Origin: Cyanobacteria bacterium FACHB-471
GTDB taxonomy: Bacteria; Cyanobacteriota; Cyanobacteriia; Elainellales; Elainellaceae
Direction of reading: 5' to 3'
Assembly (NCBI GenBank): GCA_014695345.1
Contig: JACJOC010000049.1
Location: 124,001-188,000, forward strand
DNA: 64,000 nt
Shown here: piece after piece, positions 53,459 to 63,155 of the stretch
How the letters are laid out: each line of letters begins with the position of its first letter
Numbering within the stretch: position 1 is the first letter of the stretch
The notes under the pieces: model-generated
Seen by the model: only the letters and a program-made list of their open reading frames with translations
What the model was told of the DNA's origin: nothing
Database searches by the model: none
Program-made: the position numbers and the translations under genes

Positions 53459-54568
53459 GTGCCAAAGTCCACAAAATTTTTACTAGTTGGTTCAACAGAG
53501 GCTTATAGCGGCAAGTCAGCCACAATTTTAGGGATGGCTTATGGACTGCAAAGCAAAGGACTGGATGTCGCCTACGGTAAACCGCTAGGAACCTGCTTAA
53601 GTGAATCTCAAACCGATTCAATGGACGAGGATGTCCGGTTCATCAGCCAAACGCTGAATTTGCCGGAAAATCGCCTCCGCTCAACTCTGCTTACGCTAGA
53701 CGAAGTCACAATTACCAAAAGAGTTTGTGCAGAAGACACGACCGACTACCAGTCAATATTGCAACGGTATTCTCAGTCTCAGGAAGAAGATTTGGTGTTG
53801 CTGGAGGGACCAGGAACTCTCGAAGAAGGCAGGCTATTTGATCTGTCCTTACCTCAAATTGCTCAAGCAATAGATGCGGCTGTTGTTTTGGTGGTTCGGT
53901 TTAACTCGATGCTGGCGGTAGATGCTTTGATTGCAGCCAAAGATCGGTTGGGCGATCGCCTCATTGGTACCCTGATTAACGACGTTGCTGCTGACCAGCT
54001 AGAAATTGTACAGACTGAGATTCAACCATTTTTAGAAGATCAAGGAATTGCAGTTCTAGGGGTGCTACCTCGTAACATTCTGCTAAAAAGCGTCAGCGTA
54101 GGGGAATTGGTGCATCAACTGAAAGCAGAAGTGCTGTGTCGTCCTGACCGAATGGACTTGATGGTGGAGAGCCTGACGATCGGGGCAATGAATGTTAATT
54201 CGGCACTCAAGTATTTCCGTAAAGCCCGAAACATGGCGGTGGTGACAGGAGGCGATCGCACAGATATTCAACTTGCAGCCCTGGAAACCTCCACACAATG
54301 CCTAATTTTGACCGGACATTTACCTCCTTCTGCAACCATTCTTAGTCGGGCTGACGACCTGGAAATTCCAATTCTCTCTGTAGATCTCGACACTTTGACG
54401 ACTGTAGAAATCATTGATCGCGCTTTTGGACAGGTGAGATTGCAAGAACCGATCAAAGTGCAATGCATTCGGCACCTGATGGAAGAGCATTTTGATGTCG
54501 ATCGCCTGATTGCAAAGCTAGGGCTGAAAACGGCTACAAGCATACAACCCTTAGCTCCCAGCTCTTGA
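53459..54568 (+). CDS. phosphotransacetylase-like protein (BioD-like P-loop plus DRTGG)
   Basis: 369 residues from a GTG preceded by AGAGGAGCGAGGGC. The N-terminal half is a BioD/CobB-like P-loop NTPase (GSTEAYSGKSATILGMAYGL at about 11-30; LVLLEGPGTLEEG). The C-terminal half is a DRTGG domain (about 215-325, MNVNSALKYFRKARNMAVVT). This equals the N-terminal part of large phosphotransacetylases without the PTA_PTB catalytic domain, so acetyl transfer is unlikely. It may be a regulatory or cofactor-type NTPase. It lies 240 bases downstream of the ebsA-like gene. Confidence 0.85.
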   Translation: MPKSTKFLLVGSTEAYSGKSATILGMAYGLQSKGLDVAYGKPLGTCLSESQTDSMDEDVRFISQTLNLPENRLRSTLLTLDEVTITKRVCAEDTTDYQSILQRYSQSQEEDLVLLEGPGTLEEGRLFDLSLPQIAQAIDAAVVLVVRFNSMLAVDALIAAKDRLGDRLIGTLINDVAADQLEIVQTEIQPFLEDQGIAVLGVLPRNILLKSVSVGELVHQLKAEVLCRPDRMDLMVESLTIGAMNVNSALKYFRKARNMAVVTGGDRTDIQLAALETSTQCLILTGHLPPSATILSRADDLEIPILSVDLDTLTTVEIIDRAFGQVRLQEPIKVQCIRHLMEEHFDVDRLIAKLGLKTATSIQPLAPSS

Positions 54569-54732
54569 AACTTGCTTAACGTTAAGGAAAAACAGGACTC
54601 AATTTGCCTGATCTAGAATAGAGATATTCGGTCTAGACTTGATCCCCAGGCAGTTTTTCTTGTTTTGTCTTGTCTTGTTGTCTGTGGTTTTGGGTTTTGA
54701 CGGACTCAGCAGCAGATTCTAGAGGTATTGGC

Positions 54733-55380
54733 ATGGGAGAGTTTTCTGGAGCGTTACGCCAGCAGGTTCTAAATTGGCTGGCAGACCACGTTCCTGAATC
54801 TCGACTGATTCACGTTTTGGCAGTAGAGCAAACGGCGATCGCTCTGGCCCAACAGCATGGATTAGATGTCAATAAAGCAGCCCAGGCAGGATTGATGCAC
54901 GACCTAGCGAAATATTTCAAGCCACAAAAGCTGCTACAGATGGCGCAAACTGAAGGCTTATCGTTAGATCCAGTGGATCGGGCAAATCCTCACTTACTGC
55001 ATGCAGACGTGGGGGCGATCGTAGCGCGGGATCAATTTGGCATTCAGGATGAGGAAGTGTTGCAGGCGATCGCCAACCACACGCTCGGCAAACCAGGAAT
55101 GAGTCCGTTGAGCTGCATTGTTCTTCTGGCAGACAGTCTAGAACCTGGGCGAGGAAACACATCAGAACTCAACGCCTTGAGGCAAATCAGCCAGCAAGAC
55201 CTGCCTCAAGCGGTTTGGATGACCTGTAATGCTTCTATCCAAGACTTGGTTGCTAAACATCGCCTAATTCATCCCCGTACAGTGCTGACTCGCAACTGGT
55301 TTTTATACAACGTTAAGCCAACTCAGTCTAAGCAACAGAGCTCAAGCACAGAGCCTATTCCACAGGTTTTAAGTGAATGA
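54733..55380 (+). CDS. HD-domain hydrolase, YqeK-like
   Basis: 215 residues from the ATG at 54733, which follows AGAGGTATTGGC. The HD motif LMHDLAKYF is at 54-62, with His27 (RLIHVLAVEQTA), the NHTLGKPGMS block near 116 and LADSLEPGR as further metal ligands. This fits YqeK, a symmetrical diadenosine tetraphosphatase often found next to rsfS, as here (rsfS follows at 55657). Confidence 0.88.
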   Translation: MGEFSGALRQQVLNWLADHVPESRLIHVLAVEQTAIALAQQHGLDVNKAAQAGLMHDLAKYFKPQKLLQMAQTEGLSLDPVDRANPHLLHADVGAIVARDQFGIQDEEVLQAIANHTLGKPGMSPLSCIVLLADSLEPGRGNTSELNALRQISQQDLPQAVWMTCNASIQDLVAKHRLIHPRTVLTRNWFLYNVKPTQSKQQSSSTEPIPQVLSE

Positions 55381-55656
55381 ACCCTTGTACTTTTAGATGG
55401 AAGCTTAGTCAAAATAGATGTAATAGTGCTGATTGAATGACCTCAAAATTCCCGATTTATCCCTCTGTTCGTTTCACTATGATTTGACCAATAGAGACGA
55501 ACCTTAAACAATTTACCTGTTCAACCATTTTTACGGAGTCGATCCAGTGAATCAGTCAACAGAGATGAAGTGCTATGGAGCCAAACGCAACGGTTTATTG
55601 ACTTCCTTTGATGTAACACCACTCACGTTTTAACGAGTTGAGGAACCTAATTTTTA
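55381..55656. other. spacer between yqeK-like gene and rsfS
   Basis: No convincing gene. A GTG frame of 28 codons (55547-55633) follows a weak GGAG but is too short to support. Confidence 0.3.
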
Positions 55657-56112
55657 ATGACAAATTACTCTAACGCCCGTCCAGTTTCGCCCGCTGTAGC
55701 AAATCCCGGTGCCGTCTACCAGCCTGTCACTGACGATTCTAGCCGAGAGCTAGCCCTGACAATCGCTCAAGCTGCCGATGATCGCAAAGGAGGCGATATC
55801 GTACTGCTAAAGGTTTCAGAGGTTTCTTATCTGGCAGATTATTTTGTAGTGGCTACAGGTTTTTCTAGCGCACAAGTAAGGGCGATCGCTCGTTCGATTG
55901 AGGATGAAGTCTCAGAAAAGTGGCACCGCTACCCCACTCAGACAGAGGGACAGACAGAAGGTTCCTGGGTGTTGTTGGACTACGGTGACGTTATTGCTCA
56001 CGTCTTCATGCCTGACGAGCGCGAGTTTTATAACCTGGAAGCGTTTTGGGGACATGCAGAGCGAATCGATTTTGCACCCAATGGAGCGATGACCGATCAA
56101 GTAGAGAGCTGA
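55657..56112 (+). CDS. rsfS: ribosome silencing factor
   Basis: 151 residues. The RsfS/Iojap core shows LALTIAQAADDRKGGDIVLL, VSYLADYFVVATGFSSAQVR and GSWVLLDYGDVIAHVF, ending FYNLEAFWGHAERIDF. RsfS binds ribosomal protein uL14 and blocks subunit joining under starvation. The first 27 residues are a variable, cyanobacterium-type extension. It follows the YqeK-like gene, a frequent arrangement. Confidence 0.95.
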   Translation: MTNYSNARPVSPAVANPGAVYQPVTDDSSRELALTIAQAADDRKGGDIVLLKVSEVSYLADYFVVATGFSSAQVRAIARSIEDEVSEKWHRYPTQTEGQTEGSWVLLDYGDVIAHVFMPDEREFYNLEAFWGHAERIDFAPNGAMTDQVES

Positions 56113-56218
56113 GCACAAGTTAAAACTTTTCAGCAAAACTTAATTCATTCGTGCGTCTGTCCACTGACTCAGGTAGATTAAAAGCACAACTGCTTTTCAG
56201 TTTTGACTGCCCATCATC

Positions 56219-56716
56219 ATGAAGTCTTCTGCTCCAGTCTGTCCAGTTCCTTTTGAACAGCAGCCGATTAACGAGTACCAGGATCTCAAAGAGTCCTGGT
56301 TCTTTCGGTGGGCAACACTCGACCTGCGGAGCTATCTCCTTCCGATCGCCATTTTGTGGGGTTTGAGCTGGCTGCTCTCAGCTCCCGTTGCAGCAGTCAG
56401 CTTTCCGCTGGCAAAGTATCCGCTCCAGTTTGGGCTGAGCGGTGCAGCAGGGGCTAGCGTTCTTCCAGCGCTAGCTTTGCTGCGCCTTTACTTAGGCTGG
56501 ATTTATGTGCGCGATCGCCTCTTAAAAGAAACGATCTTTTATGAGGAATCGGGCTGGTACGACGGGCAAACCTGGACAAAACCAGAAGAAGTGCTAAAGC
56601 GCGATCGCCTGATTGTGACCTACCAGATCCAACCTATTCTGCAACGGCTCAAGCGTACCTTTGGCTTATTGGCGCTAGTCTTCCTCAGCGGCAGTTTCGT
56701 TTGGAACTTCCTGTAA
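56219..56716 (+). CDS. CGLD27/DUF1230 family membrane protein
   Basis: 165 residues. It begins with the conserved CPVPFEQQPINEYQDLKESW segment and has two or three membrane helices (YLLPIAILWGLSWLLSAPVA; C-terminal GLLALVFLSGSFVWNFL). It contains RDRLLKETIFYEESGWYDGQ, typical of CGLD27 in cyanobacteria and green plastids, where it is linked to photosynthetic or iron homeostasis. The last 42 bases overlap the helicase gene on the other strand. Confidence 0.9.
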   Translation: MKSSAPVCPVPFEQQPINEYQDLKESWFFRWATLDLRSYLLPIAILWGLSWLLSAPVAAVSFPLAKYPLQFGLSGAAGASVLPALALLRLYLGWIYVRDRLLKETIFYEESGWYDGQTWTKPEEVLKRDRLIVTYQIQPILQRLKRTFGLLALVFLSGSFVWNFL

Positions 56717-58219
56717 ATCAATTACATCCTCTTCCTCTGCGAAGTTTCCCCAACCTGAGTCCGTTTCGGCTGCTCGTGGTACGGGACGAGTACTGATTTC
56801 GTAAACGGGACGAGATTCATCAGGAACTAATTCTAACTGGTGAGATGGAGGGCGACGCTGAGAGCGACGGCGGCGCGAAACATTTTCTTCGCTGGTTTCC
56901 TCTGCCACCACTTCATAAAGTCTTGCAAATTTTTGCGATTTTCCCTTTCGCAGCACTCGTCCCAAGCGCTGAATGTATTCACGGGCTGATCCAGTGCCCG
57001 ATAGCAAAATAGCGACGCTAGCTTCTGGCACGTCTACCCCTTCGTTTAGGACATGAGATGCGACCAGGGTCTTATATTTGCCTTCGCGAAACTGCTGCAA
57101 AATCTCGTGGCGCTCCTTCACGGGTGTTTGGTGGGTCAGCGCCGGAATTAGAAACTCCTGGGAGATCCGATAAACTGTAGCGTTGTCGTTAGTAAAAATT
57201 AGCGTTTGGGCAGGATGGTGTTCTGCCAGCAGGTCGGCCAGAATTCGCAGTTTGCCTTCCGTACCCAGAGCGATCGCCTTTGCTTCTCGATGTGCCAGCA
57301 TCGCCCTTCGTCCTGCCTGCGATTGGGCGCTTGCCCGAACGAACCGCTGCCAACCCTGAACGCTGCCCAGCCAAATATTCGAGTCCTGCAAAAAGGTGTT
57401 GCGGGTTTGAATTAAATGCTCATATCGATCGCGCTCTTGCTGCGACAGTTTCACCTTAACCTGAATAATTTCGTGATCCGCCAGTGCTTTCCCTGCCAGA
57501 TCTTCGGCAGTGCGATAGTAAATGACTGATCCCAGCAGTGTATCCAGGTCAGCGTGTCTGCCATCGGCGCGGTCGGGAGTCGCCGTTAAACCCAGGCGAT
57601 AGGGGGCGATCGCATATTCAGCAATCACCCGATTAAAGTCGCTCGGCAGGTGATGGCACTCATCACAAATCAGTAAGGCATAGCGATTGCCCAAGCTTTC
57701 GGCATGGATAGCGGCACTGTCATAAGTGGCAACAAGAATGGGAGTGCGATCGCGAGAACCGCCCCCTAACAGCCCGACCTCGGCATCTGGGAAAGCCGCA
57801 ACTAGGTGAGCATACCACTGGTGCATTAAATCTAACGTTGGCACCGTAATTAAGGTTGTGCGAGGCGTTGCCTGCATTACCATCTGAGCCAGGTAGGTTT
57901 TTCCAGCCGCCGTGGGCAAAACTACAACACCCCGCCGTCCTGCGGCAACCCAGGCATCTAAAGCTTCTTGCTGGTGGGGATAGGGCTCCATTTCCAGGCT
58001 GGGGGTGAGGGCGATCGCCGCAAATTCCTTTGCCTGGTCAGTAAATGGCGTACCCTCTGCCTGTAAGGTTTCTATCAGATCACGATATTGAATTGCCGGG
58101 AGGCGAAACCGCTCAATCCGGTCATCCCACGTTGCAAAATCTACCCAGGCTTTGCCCTTGGGTGGGGGATGTAAAATCAGGGTTCCCCGGTCAAACTTAA
58201 GCGTAGGGGTACGAGCCAT
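56675..58219 (-). CDS. XPB/Rad25-like superfamily 2 helicase
   Basis: 514 residues. Motif I LPTAAGKT is at 101-108, motif II DECH at 186-189, motif III GLTATPDR, and motif VI QRLGRVLRKG. The N-terminal damage-recognition-like segment (about 1-75) and RED-like loop fit bacterial XPB (ERCC3) helicases, DNA translocases of repair. The last 80 residues are acidic and Arg-rich (RRRRSQRRPP) and vary. Bacterial XPB genes often neighbour a nuclease of the DUF790/Bax1 type; none is here. The 3' end overlaps the CGLD27 gene by 42 bases. Confidence 0.9.
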   Translation of the reverse strand: MARTPTLKFDRGTLILHPPPKGKAWVDFATWDDRIERFRLPAIQYRDLIETLQAEGTPFTDQAKEFAAIALTPSLEMEPYPHQQEALDAWVAAGRRGVVVLPTAAGKTYLAQMVMQATPRTTLITVPTLDLMHQWYAHLVAAFPDAEVGLLGGGSRDRTPILVATYDSAAIHAESLGNRYALLICDECHHLPSDFNRVIAEYAIAPYRLGLTATPDRADGRHADLDTLLGSVIYYRTAEDLAGKALADHEIIQVKVKLSQQERDRYEHLIQTRNTFLQDSNIWLGSVQGWQRFVRASAQSQAGRRAMLAHREAKAIALGTEGKLRILADLLAEHHPAQTLIFTNDNATVYRISQEFLIPALTHQTPVKERHEILQQFREGKYKTLVASHVLNEGVDVPEASVAILLSGTGSAREYIQRLGRVLRKGKSQKFARLYEVVAEETSEENVSRRRRSQRRPPSHQLELVPDESRPVYEISTRPVPRAAETDSGWGNFAEEEDVIDLQEVPNETAAEED

Positions 58220-58308
58220 TGCACCTCTGTCTGCACCATTCCTCGCTATTGTATAGCCGTTGCTACGGTATAACTGCCGCTACCAGGGCTATACCGTTTC
58301 TATATAAG

Positions 58309-58362
58309 CTGCATATTTTGAAGTGTGTCCCGCGTACGCGGGACACACTTCAAAATATGCAG
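58309..58362. repeat. 54-bp perfect palindrome with CCCGCGTACGCGGG core
   Basis: Symmetric around T|A at 58335/58336. The centre GTCCCGCGTACGCGGGAC is identical to that at 6998-7055, but the arms (outer CTGCATATTTTGAAGTGT) are unrelated to the arms there. It lies between the sasA-like gene end and the helicase gene start, both on the minus strand, and probably terminates sasA. Confidence 0.9.
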
Positions 58363-58381
58363 TCTTGAAGATATAACAAAA

Positions 58382-59575
58382 TCAAAAGCGGTAAACGGGC
58401 AACGTGAAGTGAAAACAGCTGCCCTGATTGGGTACAGAGTCTACCCAAATTTGCCCGTAGTGCGCTCGAATCACTCGCTGACAAAGTGATAGACCAATCC
58501 CATATCCATCCTTTGCCTCGTCTCGCTCTAGACGAAACCGGTCTTCAAAAATTCGTTCGCAGTTTTCATTCGGAATGCCTAGACCCGTATCACACACGCT
58601 GACTTGGATTTTTTGGGTGGTTCGATGCAAGATCGAAAGCTCGATTGAGCCGCCAGTTGGCGTATATTTGCTGGCATTGTCTAGCAGGTTGATTAATACC
58701 TGTTGAATGCGATCGCGATCAGCATAAACTTTAGGCAAATCACTCGGAATATCCGTCGTAAGCTGCTGAGATTTAGCTTGAAACTGTCCCTTCAAATAAT
58801 TCAAGACCTCCAGACAAAGCGCCCCTAGATCTAGCTGCTGAGGCTGAATCTGAAACTCGCCACCCGTCCCTTTTGCTGCCTGAAGCACATCTGTAATCAT
58901 CCGATCGATCGCCTTCGTTTGAGTCCGGGCGTGTCTGATCAGTTGAGCCGTAAGGGCAGGGGTTAGTCGGGGTGAAGCATGACCATTCTCCTTCGCTTCA
59001 TTACCTAGCTCCAGCGTTTCCAGGGCAATCGAAGCGGCGGTTAGCGGATTTCGCAGATCGTGGGCCAACATCGCAATGAGTCGATCTTTGAACTGAAGTT
59101 GATCCCGCAGTTCTTCTTTTTCTTGCTTTAGTCGAAAAATCTCATCCGAAAGCTGAATAAACTCTGCTGAGTAAGCCACCGAGTCCAAAGTTTCGGATGC
59201 ATTGGTTGGATTTAGATCATCTGATTCGCTCTGCTGAGGAATTGATTGGAAATCTGCAGCTTCTTCTACCGATCGTTGCCATCGCATCCACCAATGCTCT
59301 AACTGGGCTACAAGATTTGTTCCCGCTAAAGTTTGGCGGGGTTCAGGATGAATCTTGATTAGCGCTGGGGTCGCAACGAGCTTGAAATGCTCAGCCATGT
59401 GGGGTTGCTCTCCAACGTCTATGATTTGCAAATCAAACGCGTAGTTAGCTCGTAAATCCTTGAGATAGTGGCGAATCTGGCGGATCTTCTGATGAGAGCT
59501 AGGACGTTTGTCTACAAACAGCAAAAGCTGCAAAGACGTTTCAGGGCTAATAGGCTGTTTTGGCAATGCCTCCAT
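58382..59575 (-). CDS. sasA: clock-type sensor histidine kinase SasA
   Basis: 397 residues from the ATG at 59575; a TTG at 59674 would add 33 residues. Residues about 15-90 form a thioredoxin-like KaiB/SasA sensor domain ([28 protein letters not shown]). The dimerisation/phosphoacceptor motif is LAHDLRNP with His at about 172. The ATPase shows [22 protein letters not shown] and [14 protein letters not shown]. SasA reads out the KaiC clock and phosphorylates RpaA. No kai or rpaA gene is in the window. The gene ends just before the 54-bp palindrome. Confidence 0.88.
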   Translation of the reverse strand: MEALPKQPISPETSLQLLLFVDKRPSSHQKIRQIRHYLKDLRANYAFDLQIIDVGEQPHMAEHFKLVATPALIKIHPEPRQTLAGTNLVAQLEHWWMRWQRSVEEAADFQSIPQQSESDDLNPTNASETLDSVAYSAEFIQLSDEIFRLKQEKEELRDQLQFKDRLIAMLAHDLRNPLTAASIALETLELGNEAKENGHASPRLTPALTAQLIRHARTQTKAIDRMITDVLQAAKGTGGEFQIQPQQLDLGALCLEVLNYLKGQFQAKSQQLTTDIPSDLPKVYADRDRIQQVLINLLDNASKYTPTGGSIELSILHRTTQKIQVSVCDTGLGIPNENCERIFEDRFRLERDEAKDGYGIGLSLCQRVIRAHYGQIWVDSVPNQGSCFHFTLPVYRF

Positions 59576-59923
59576 GCAGTCTTGCTCAACAGTCAGGACA
59601 ATAGAACAGTCAGTCGGGGCTAAAAATGCCAAATCGGTAGAAACCAGGTGTATTTCTACCCTGTACTTCTCCAAAGTAGCTATCTTTACTATATTTACAG
59701 ATTATCTCTTTCTCAGCGCTGCTCAAGACAAAGGATTTAGGCGATCGGGCTGTACTACAGTAAATTTGCAGGCAAATAGGGACTTTGAACCGCCTTAGAT
59801 AGCCCCTCCTGAATCTAGCAGAGTTCAACCAGGTCTTCCGTACTGGGTCTTCCGTACTGACGCAGAGAATAAGGTAAGTAAAACTATTAGAACTTATGTA
59901 ACGGCTCTGAGGGGGCAAGGGCA
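59576..59923. promoter_or_regulatory. divergent spacer between sasA and the glycosyltransferase gene
   Basis: GGTCTTCCGTACTG is tandemly repeated at 59832-59845 and 59846-59859, about 65 bases before the glycosyltransferase start. No other gene seen. Part of this spacer could encode a longer SasA N-terminus. Confidence 0.4.
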
Positions 59924-61114
59924 ATGAGAATCTTGGTTTTGGCGTGGGAATTTCCGCCCCGAATCGTTGGAGGCATTGCTCGCCACGTTGCTGAACTATA
60001 TCCCGAACTGGTCAAGCTAGGACATGATATTCATTTACTGACTGTAGAGTTTGGTCAGGCTCCCCATTATGAAGTAGTCGATGGAATTAAAGTACATCGC
60101 GTTCCAGTAGCCCAAAGCAACGACTTTTTTCATTGGGTTGCCAACATGAATCAGAGCATGGGGCAACAGGGTGGAAAATTGCTTTTAGAAGAAGGAAAGT
60201 TTGAGATTATTCATGCCCACGACTGGTTGGTGGGAGATGCAGCGATCGCCCTCAAACACTGCTTCAAAGTTCCTTTGGTTGCCACAATTCACGCAACAGA
60301 GTTTGGTCGTCACAATGGCATCCACAACGATATCCAGCGCTACATTAGCACCAAGGAAAAGCTACTTGCCTACAACGCTTGGCGAGTCATTGTTTGCACG
60401 GACTACATGCGGCGTGAGGTCGAACGGGCATTAGAAACCCCTTGGGACAAAATCGATGTTGTCTACAACGGCATTTATCCAGAGAAAAAGCATCGACATC
60501 CCGATTTTAATTTTTGGCAGTTTCGCCGCCGCTTTGCCCGAGATGACGAAAAAATTGTCTATTATGTGGGTCGTATGACCTATGAAAAGGGCATCAGTGT
60601 GCTACTTAATGCTGCTCCTGAAGTCATTCACGCAATGGGAGGTGGCGTCAAAATCGTGATTGTTGGCGGCGGCAATACAGACAGCCTCAAGCAGCAAGCC
60701 TGGAACCTGGGCATCTCAAACAAATGCTACTTCACGGGCTTCATGTCAGAGGATGACCTGAACAAGTTTCAAACAGTTGCTGACTGCGCAGTTTTTCCTA
60801 GCCTCTACGAGCCATTTGGAATTGTCGCGTTAGAGAGTTTTGCTGCTCGTGTTCCGGTAGTCGTCTCTGATACAGGTGGGCTGCCAGAAGTCGTTCGCCA
60901 CACCAGAACGGGAATCGTCACCTGGACAAACAATCCTGCTTCTCTGGCTTGGGGCATTCTGACAGTCCTGAAAAATCCAGATTATGCTCAGTGGCTAGTT
61001 GATAATGCTTACAAAGATTTAGCACAGCGGTTTAACTGGGCCAAGTTGGCAAAACAAACTGAAGCTGTTTATGGCAGGGTCTTACATGAGCGATCGCAAG
61101 TCACTTGGGCTTAA
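59924..61114 (+). CDS. GT4 glycosyltransferase, glycogen/sucrose-synthase-like
   Basis: 396 residues from an ATG preceded by AGGGGGCAAGGGCA. The N-terminal GT-B half begins MRILVLAWEFPPRIVGGIAR, the glycine loop of starch-synthase-like enzymes. The donor-binding half shows YYVGRMTYEKGISVLL and SLYEPFGIVALESFAARVPV with the E-x7-E pair. Likely it transfers a hexose from a nucleotide sugar; the acceptor is unknown. Its TAA stop shares the TTAA at 61111-61114 with the convergent oxidase gene. Confidence 0.92.
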   Translation: MRILVLAWEFPPRIVGGIARHVAELYPELVKLGHDIHLLTVEFGQAPHYEVVDGIKVHRVPVAQSNDFFHWVANMNQSMGQQGGKLLLEEGKFEIIHAHDWLVGDAAIALKHCFKVPLVATIHATEFGRHNGIHNDIQRYISTKEKLLAYNAWRVIVCTDYMRREVERALETPWDKIDVVYNGIYPEKKHRHPDFNFWQFRRRFARDDEKIVYYVGRMTYEKGISVLLNAAPEVIHAMGGGVKIVIVGGGNTDSLKQQAWNLGISNKCYFTGFMSEDDLNKFQTVADCAVFPSLYEPFGIVALESFAARVPVVVSDTGGLPEVVRHTRTGIVTWTNNPASLAWGILTVLKNPDYAQWLVDNAYKDLAQRFNWAKLAKQTEAVYGRVLHERSQVTWA

Positions 61115-62280
61115 GCAAATCGACCTGGAGAAAGCTGAGCAATGAGTTCATCTTGCTTCCCGGTCATACAGTTAGCAAACCGCTTTGCCAGGGGTGGCAG
61201 AATTGCGAAAGGATTGCTGAAGCCAGCAAAGATATGCAAATGATTGTGTTCAGGAACGGGACCAATCAGTGGCAGGCGATCGCCACTAAAGGCAACCAAA
61301 CAGCGGTGCCAGTTACCTGGTAAATCTTTTAACGCTGGCAAAAATTGACCAACTGCAGCCCGAATATCCGCTTCACTTTGAGCTGCATCAACCTGCGCCT
61401 GAGGATTCGTTAACGTGCGGCTGATTTGCCCGATCCTAATTCTGCCATCCACAAACTGAATCGCACCGGGATCAAGAATCGGGGGAGCAACCTCCTGGGT
61501 TTGTTGCTCCCACAGCGGAGCCTTTTCTAACTTGCCAGCCTCAGCCTCCATCTGAAACCGTTGGGTTTCGGCAGGCATGACCAGTGCCTGTAACTTGACA
61601 TCAACAGATGGGGTCTCAATCAGTTCCGCATGGGTGAAATAGCAGGGTACGGTAACATGGGCAGTTTTGAGCAGGTTCCGACTCATTCCACCTGTACAAA
61701 CAGCCACATTAGAGGCTGCATAGTTTTCCGCAGTGGTAGTTACAGTAACTTGCCCCTGAGACTCCTTTAGAGCAGTCACTTGAGCAATTTGCAGCGTTCC
61801 TCCGGCTCTAGTAAATGCTTGGGTGTAGGCCTTGACTAGCAAATCAGGCGCAACATTGCCATGCCGAACTGTAAGCGCAGCGGCGATCGCCTCCCGATTG
61901 AGCAACGGCTCTAAGTCACAAGCCGCTTCCGCATCCAGTAAGCTAGGTGGAATCGCAAAACCACGATACGATGCGGTCACCTTCTGGGGATCACTTCCTT
62001 GGGCGATCAGCAAGAGCAAATCCAATTCTCTGAACTGAGTTTCACTGTCCAACTCAGCAGATAAATTTCGGTGAATTTCAATGCCCTCCTGGCACAGTTG
62101 ACGAGTTAGCGGTGTCGTACCTGACCAGTAAGCGATACCGCCATAGCTATAGCGAGTTGCGTTCTCTGGGGTACTATGCTGTTCTAGCAGCAACACCGAG
62201 AATTTTTTGCTAGCTAGCTCATAGCTAAGCGCTGCTCCAACGAGTCCACCCCCAACCACAACCCAATCATAGGTTTTCAT
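61111..62280 (-). CDS. DAO-family FAD oxidoreductase (D-amino acid oxidase-like)
   Basis: 389 residues from the ATG at 62280 (a TTG three bases upstream is an alternative). The FAD motif WVVVGGGLVGAALSYELASK is at the N-terminus, and the family C-terminus has GDRLPLIGPVPEHNHLHIFA followed by GFSNP. This resembles glycine/sarcosine or D-amino acid oxidases and dehydrogenases that produce imino acids. It lies five bases downstream of the ridA-type gene, almost certainly co-transcribed. Confidence 0.9.
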   Translation of the reverse strand: MKTYDWVVVGGGLVGAALSYELASKKFSVLLLEQHSTPENATRYSYGGIAYWSGTTPLTRQLCQEGIEIHRNLSAELDSETQFRELDLLLLIAQGSDPQKVTASYRGFAIPPSLLDAEAACDLEPLLNREAIAAALTVRHGNVAPDLLVKAYTQAFTRAGGTLQIAQVTALKESQGQVTVTTTAENYAASNVAVCTGGMSRNLLKTAHVTVPCYFTHAELIETPSVDVKLQALVMPAETQRFQMEAEAGKLEKAPLWEQQTQEVAPPILDPGAIQFVDGRIRIGQISRTLTNPQAQVDAAQSEADIRAAVGQFLPALKDLPGNWHRCLVAFSGDRLPLIGPVPEHNHLHIFAGFSNPFAILPPLAKRFANCMTGKQDELIAQLSPGRFA

Positions 62281-62285
62281 CAAAT

Positions 62286-62681
62286 TCAGCCTTGCTCTTG
62301 AATAACCGCGTCTACTTCGACCTCAACTAACATTTCGGGTGTAGCTAGACGGCTTACCTCAACCAGGGTGTTGGCAGGACGAATCTTTCCAAAAAATTCG
62401 CAATGGGCTTTGGTCACCTGCTCAATGTCGTCCATGTTAGTAACGTAAACTCTTGTACGAACGACATCCTGGAGGCTGCTATCTAACTGCTTCAGGGCAG
62501 CCTCAATCTTTTTGAGGACGTACACCATCTGCTCATAGGCGTCGTCGACGTGAAGAATTTGCCCTGTTGTATCAGCAGCAGTTGTGCCCGAAACGTAGAT
62601 GAGAGAACCAACTTGGACAGCACGAGAATAGCCTGCGATCGCTTCCCAAGGTGTTCCTGTCGATATGTGTCTGCGCGTCAT
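62286..62681 (-). CDS. RidA family enamine/imine deaminase
   Basis: 131 residues with SLIYVSGTTAADTTGQI, then VVRTRVYVTNMDDIEQVTKA (catalytic Arg) and RPANTLVEVSRLATPEMLVE, as in Rid proteins. RidA hydrolyses reactive enamines and imines to keto acids and ammonia. Being the first gene of a two-gene unit with an amino acid oxidase, it may clear the imine that this enzyme forms. GGCGG before the start is the best ribosome-binding site. Confidence 0.9.
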   Translation of the reverse strand: MTRRHISTGTPWEAIAGYSRAVQVGSLIYVSGTTAADTTGQILHVDDAYEQMVYVLKKIEAALKQLDSSLQDVVRTRVYVTNMDDIEQVTKAHCEFFGKIRPANTLVEVSRLATPEMLVEVEVDAVIQEQG

Positions 62682-62853
62682 CTGCTAGCCGCCTTCAGCC
62701 ATCAAGTAGGGTACTAGCAGCATGACTGATCTACAAAGTTGAATCAAGTCTTGGCCAAAACTATCTGAATTTGAGGATGACTTTGCTGAATTCACAGTTA
62801 GAATGGGCAAGATTAGCAAGTAATGTCCAACCACTCGCTCTACGCATCCATCT

Positions 62854-63096
62854 ATGGGTATAAAAATCAATCGCGCTTATCTAGTAATTGCACTTTGTGG
62901 CATCCTGGGAGTCATTTTGGGAGGAACTGCTAGCCGAGCAGAACTCAACCAGTGTCTAACCGCTGAAGTGCCTACTAACAGTTGCCTAACCCAAGATCCT
63001 ATCACTGAGACGATTGAAGGCATGGGTGTAGGGTTAGTTGCAGGAGCAGGAGCAGCCGTTGGTGCGACTTGGCAACAGTGGCGCAAGGATACTTAA
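62854..63096 (+). CDS. small membrane or secreted hypothetical protein, 80 aa
   Basis: Begins MGIKINRAYLVIALCGILGV; the first 30 residues are a signal peptide or membrane anchor. Two cysteines follow (NQCLTAEVPTNSCL), and a Gly/Ala-rich helix (GMGVGLVAGAGAAVGATW) lies near the end. Short proteins of this type occur in cyanobacteria with no known function. It is divergent from the RidA-type gene. A hairpin lies 60 bases downstream. Confidence 0.7.
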   Translation: MGIKINRAYLVIALCGILGVILGGTASRAELNQCLTAEVPTNSCLTQDPITETIEGMGVGLVAGAGAAVGATWQQWRKDT

Positions 63097-63155
63097 ACTG
63101 TAGCGGTAAACTAGCTGAGCTGCATGGACATCTGTGAGATGGCCTTAAAAACAAA

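Noticed and set aside
55547-55633. 28-codon GTG frame before rsfS
   Set aside because: Weak GGAG spacing and very short length give no basis for calling a gene.
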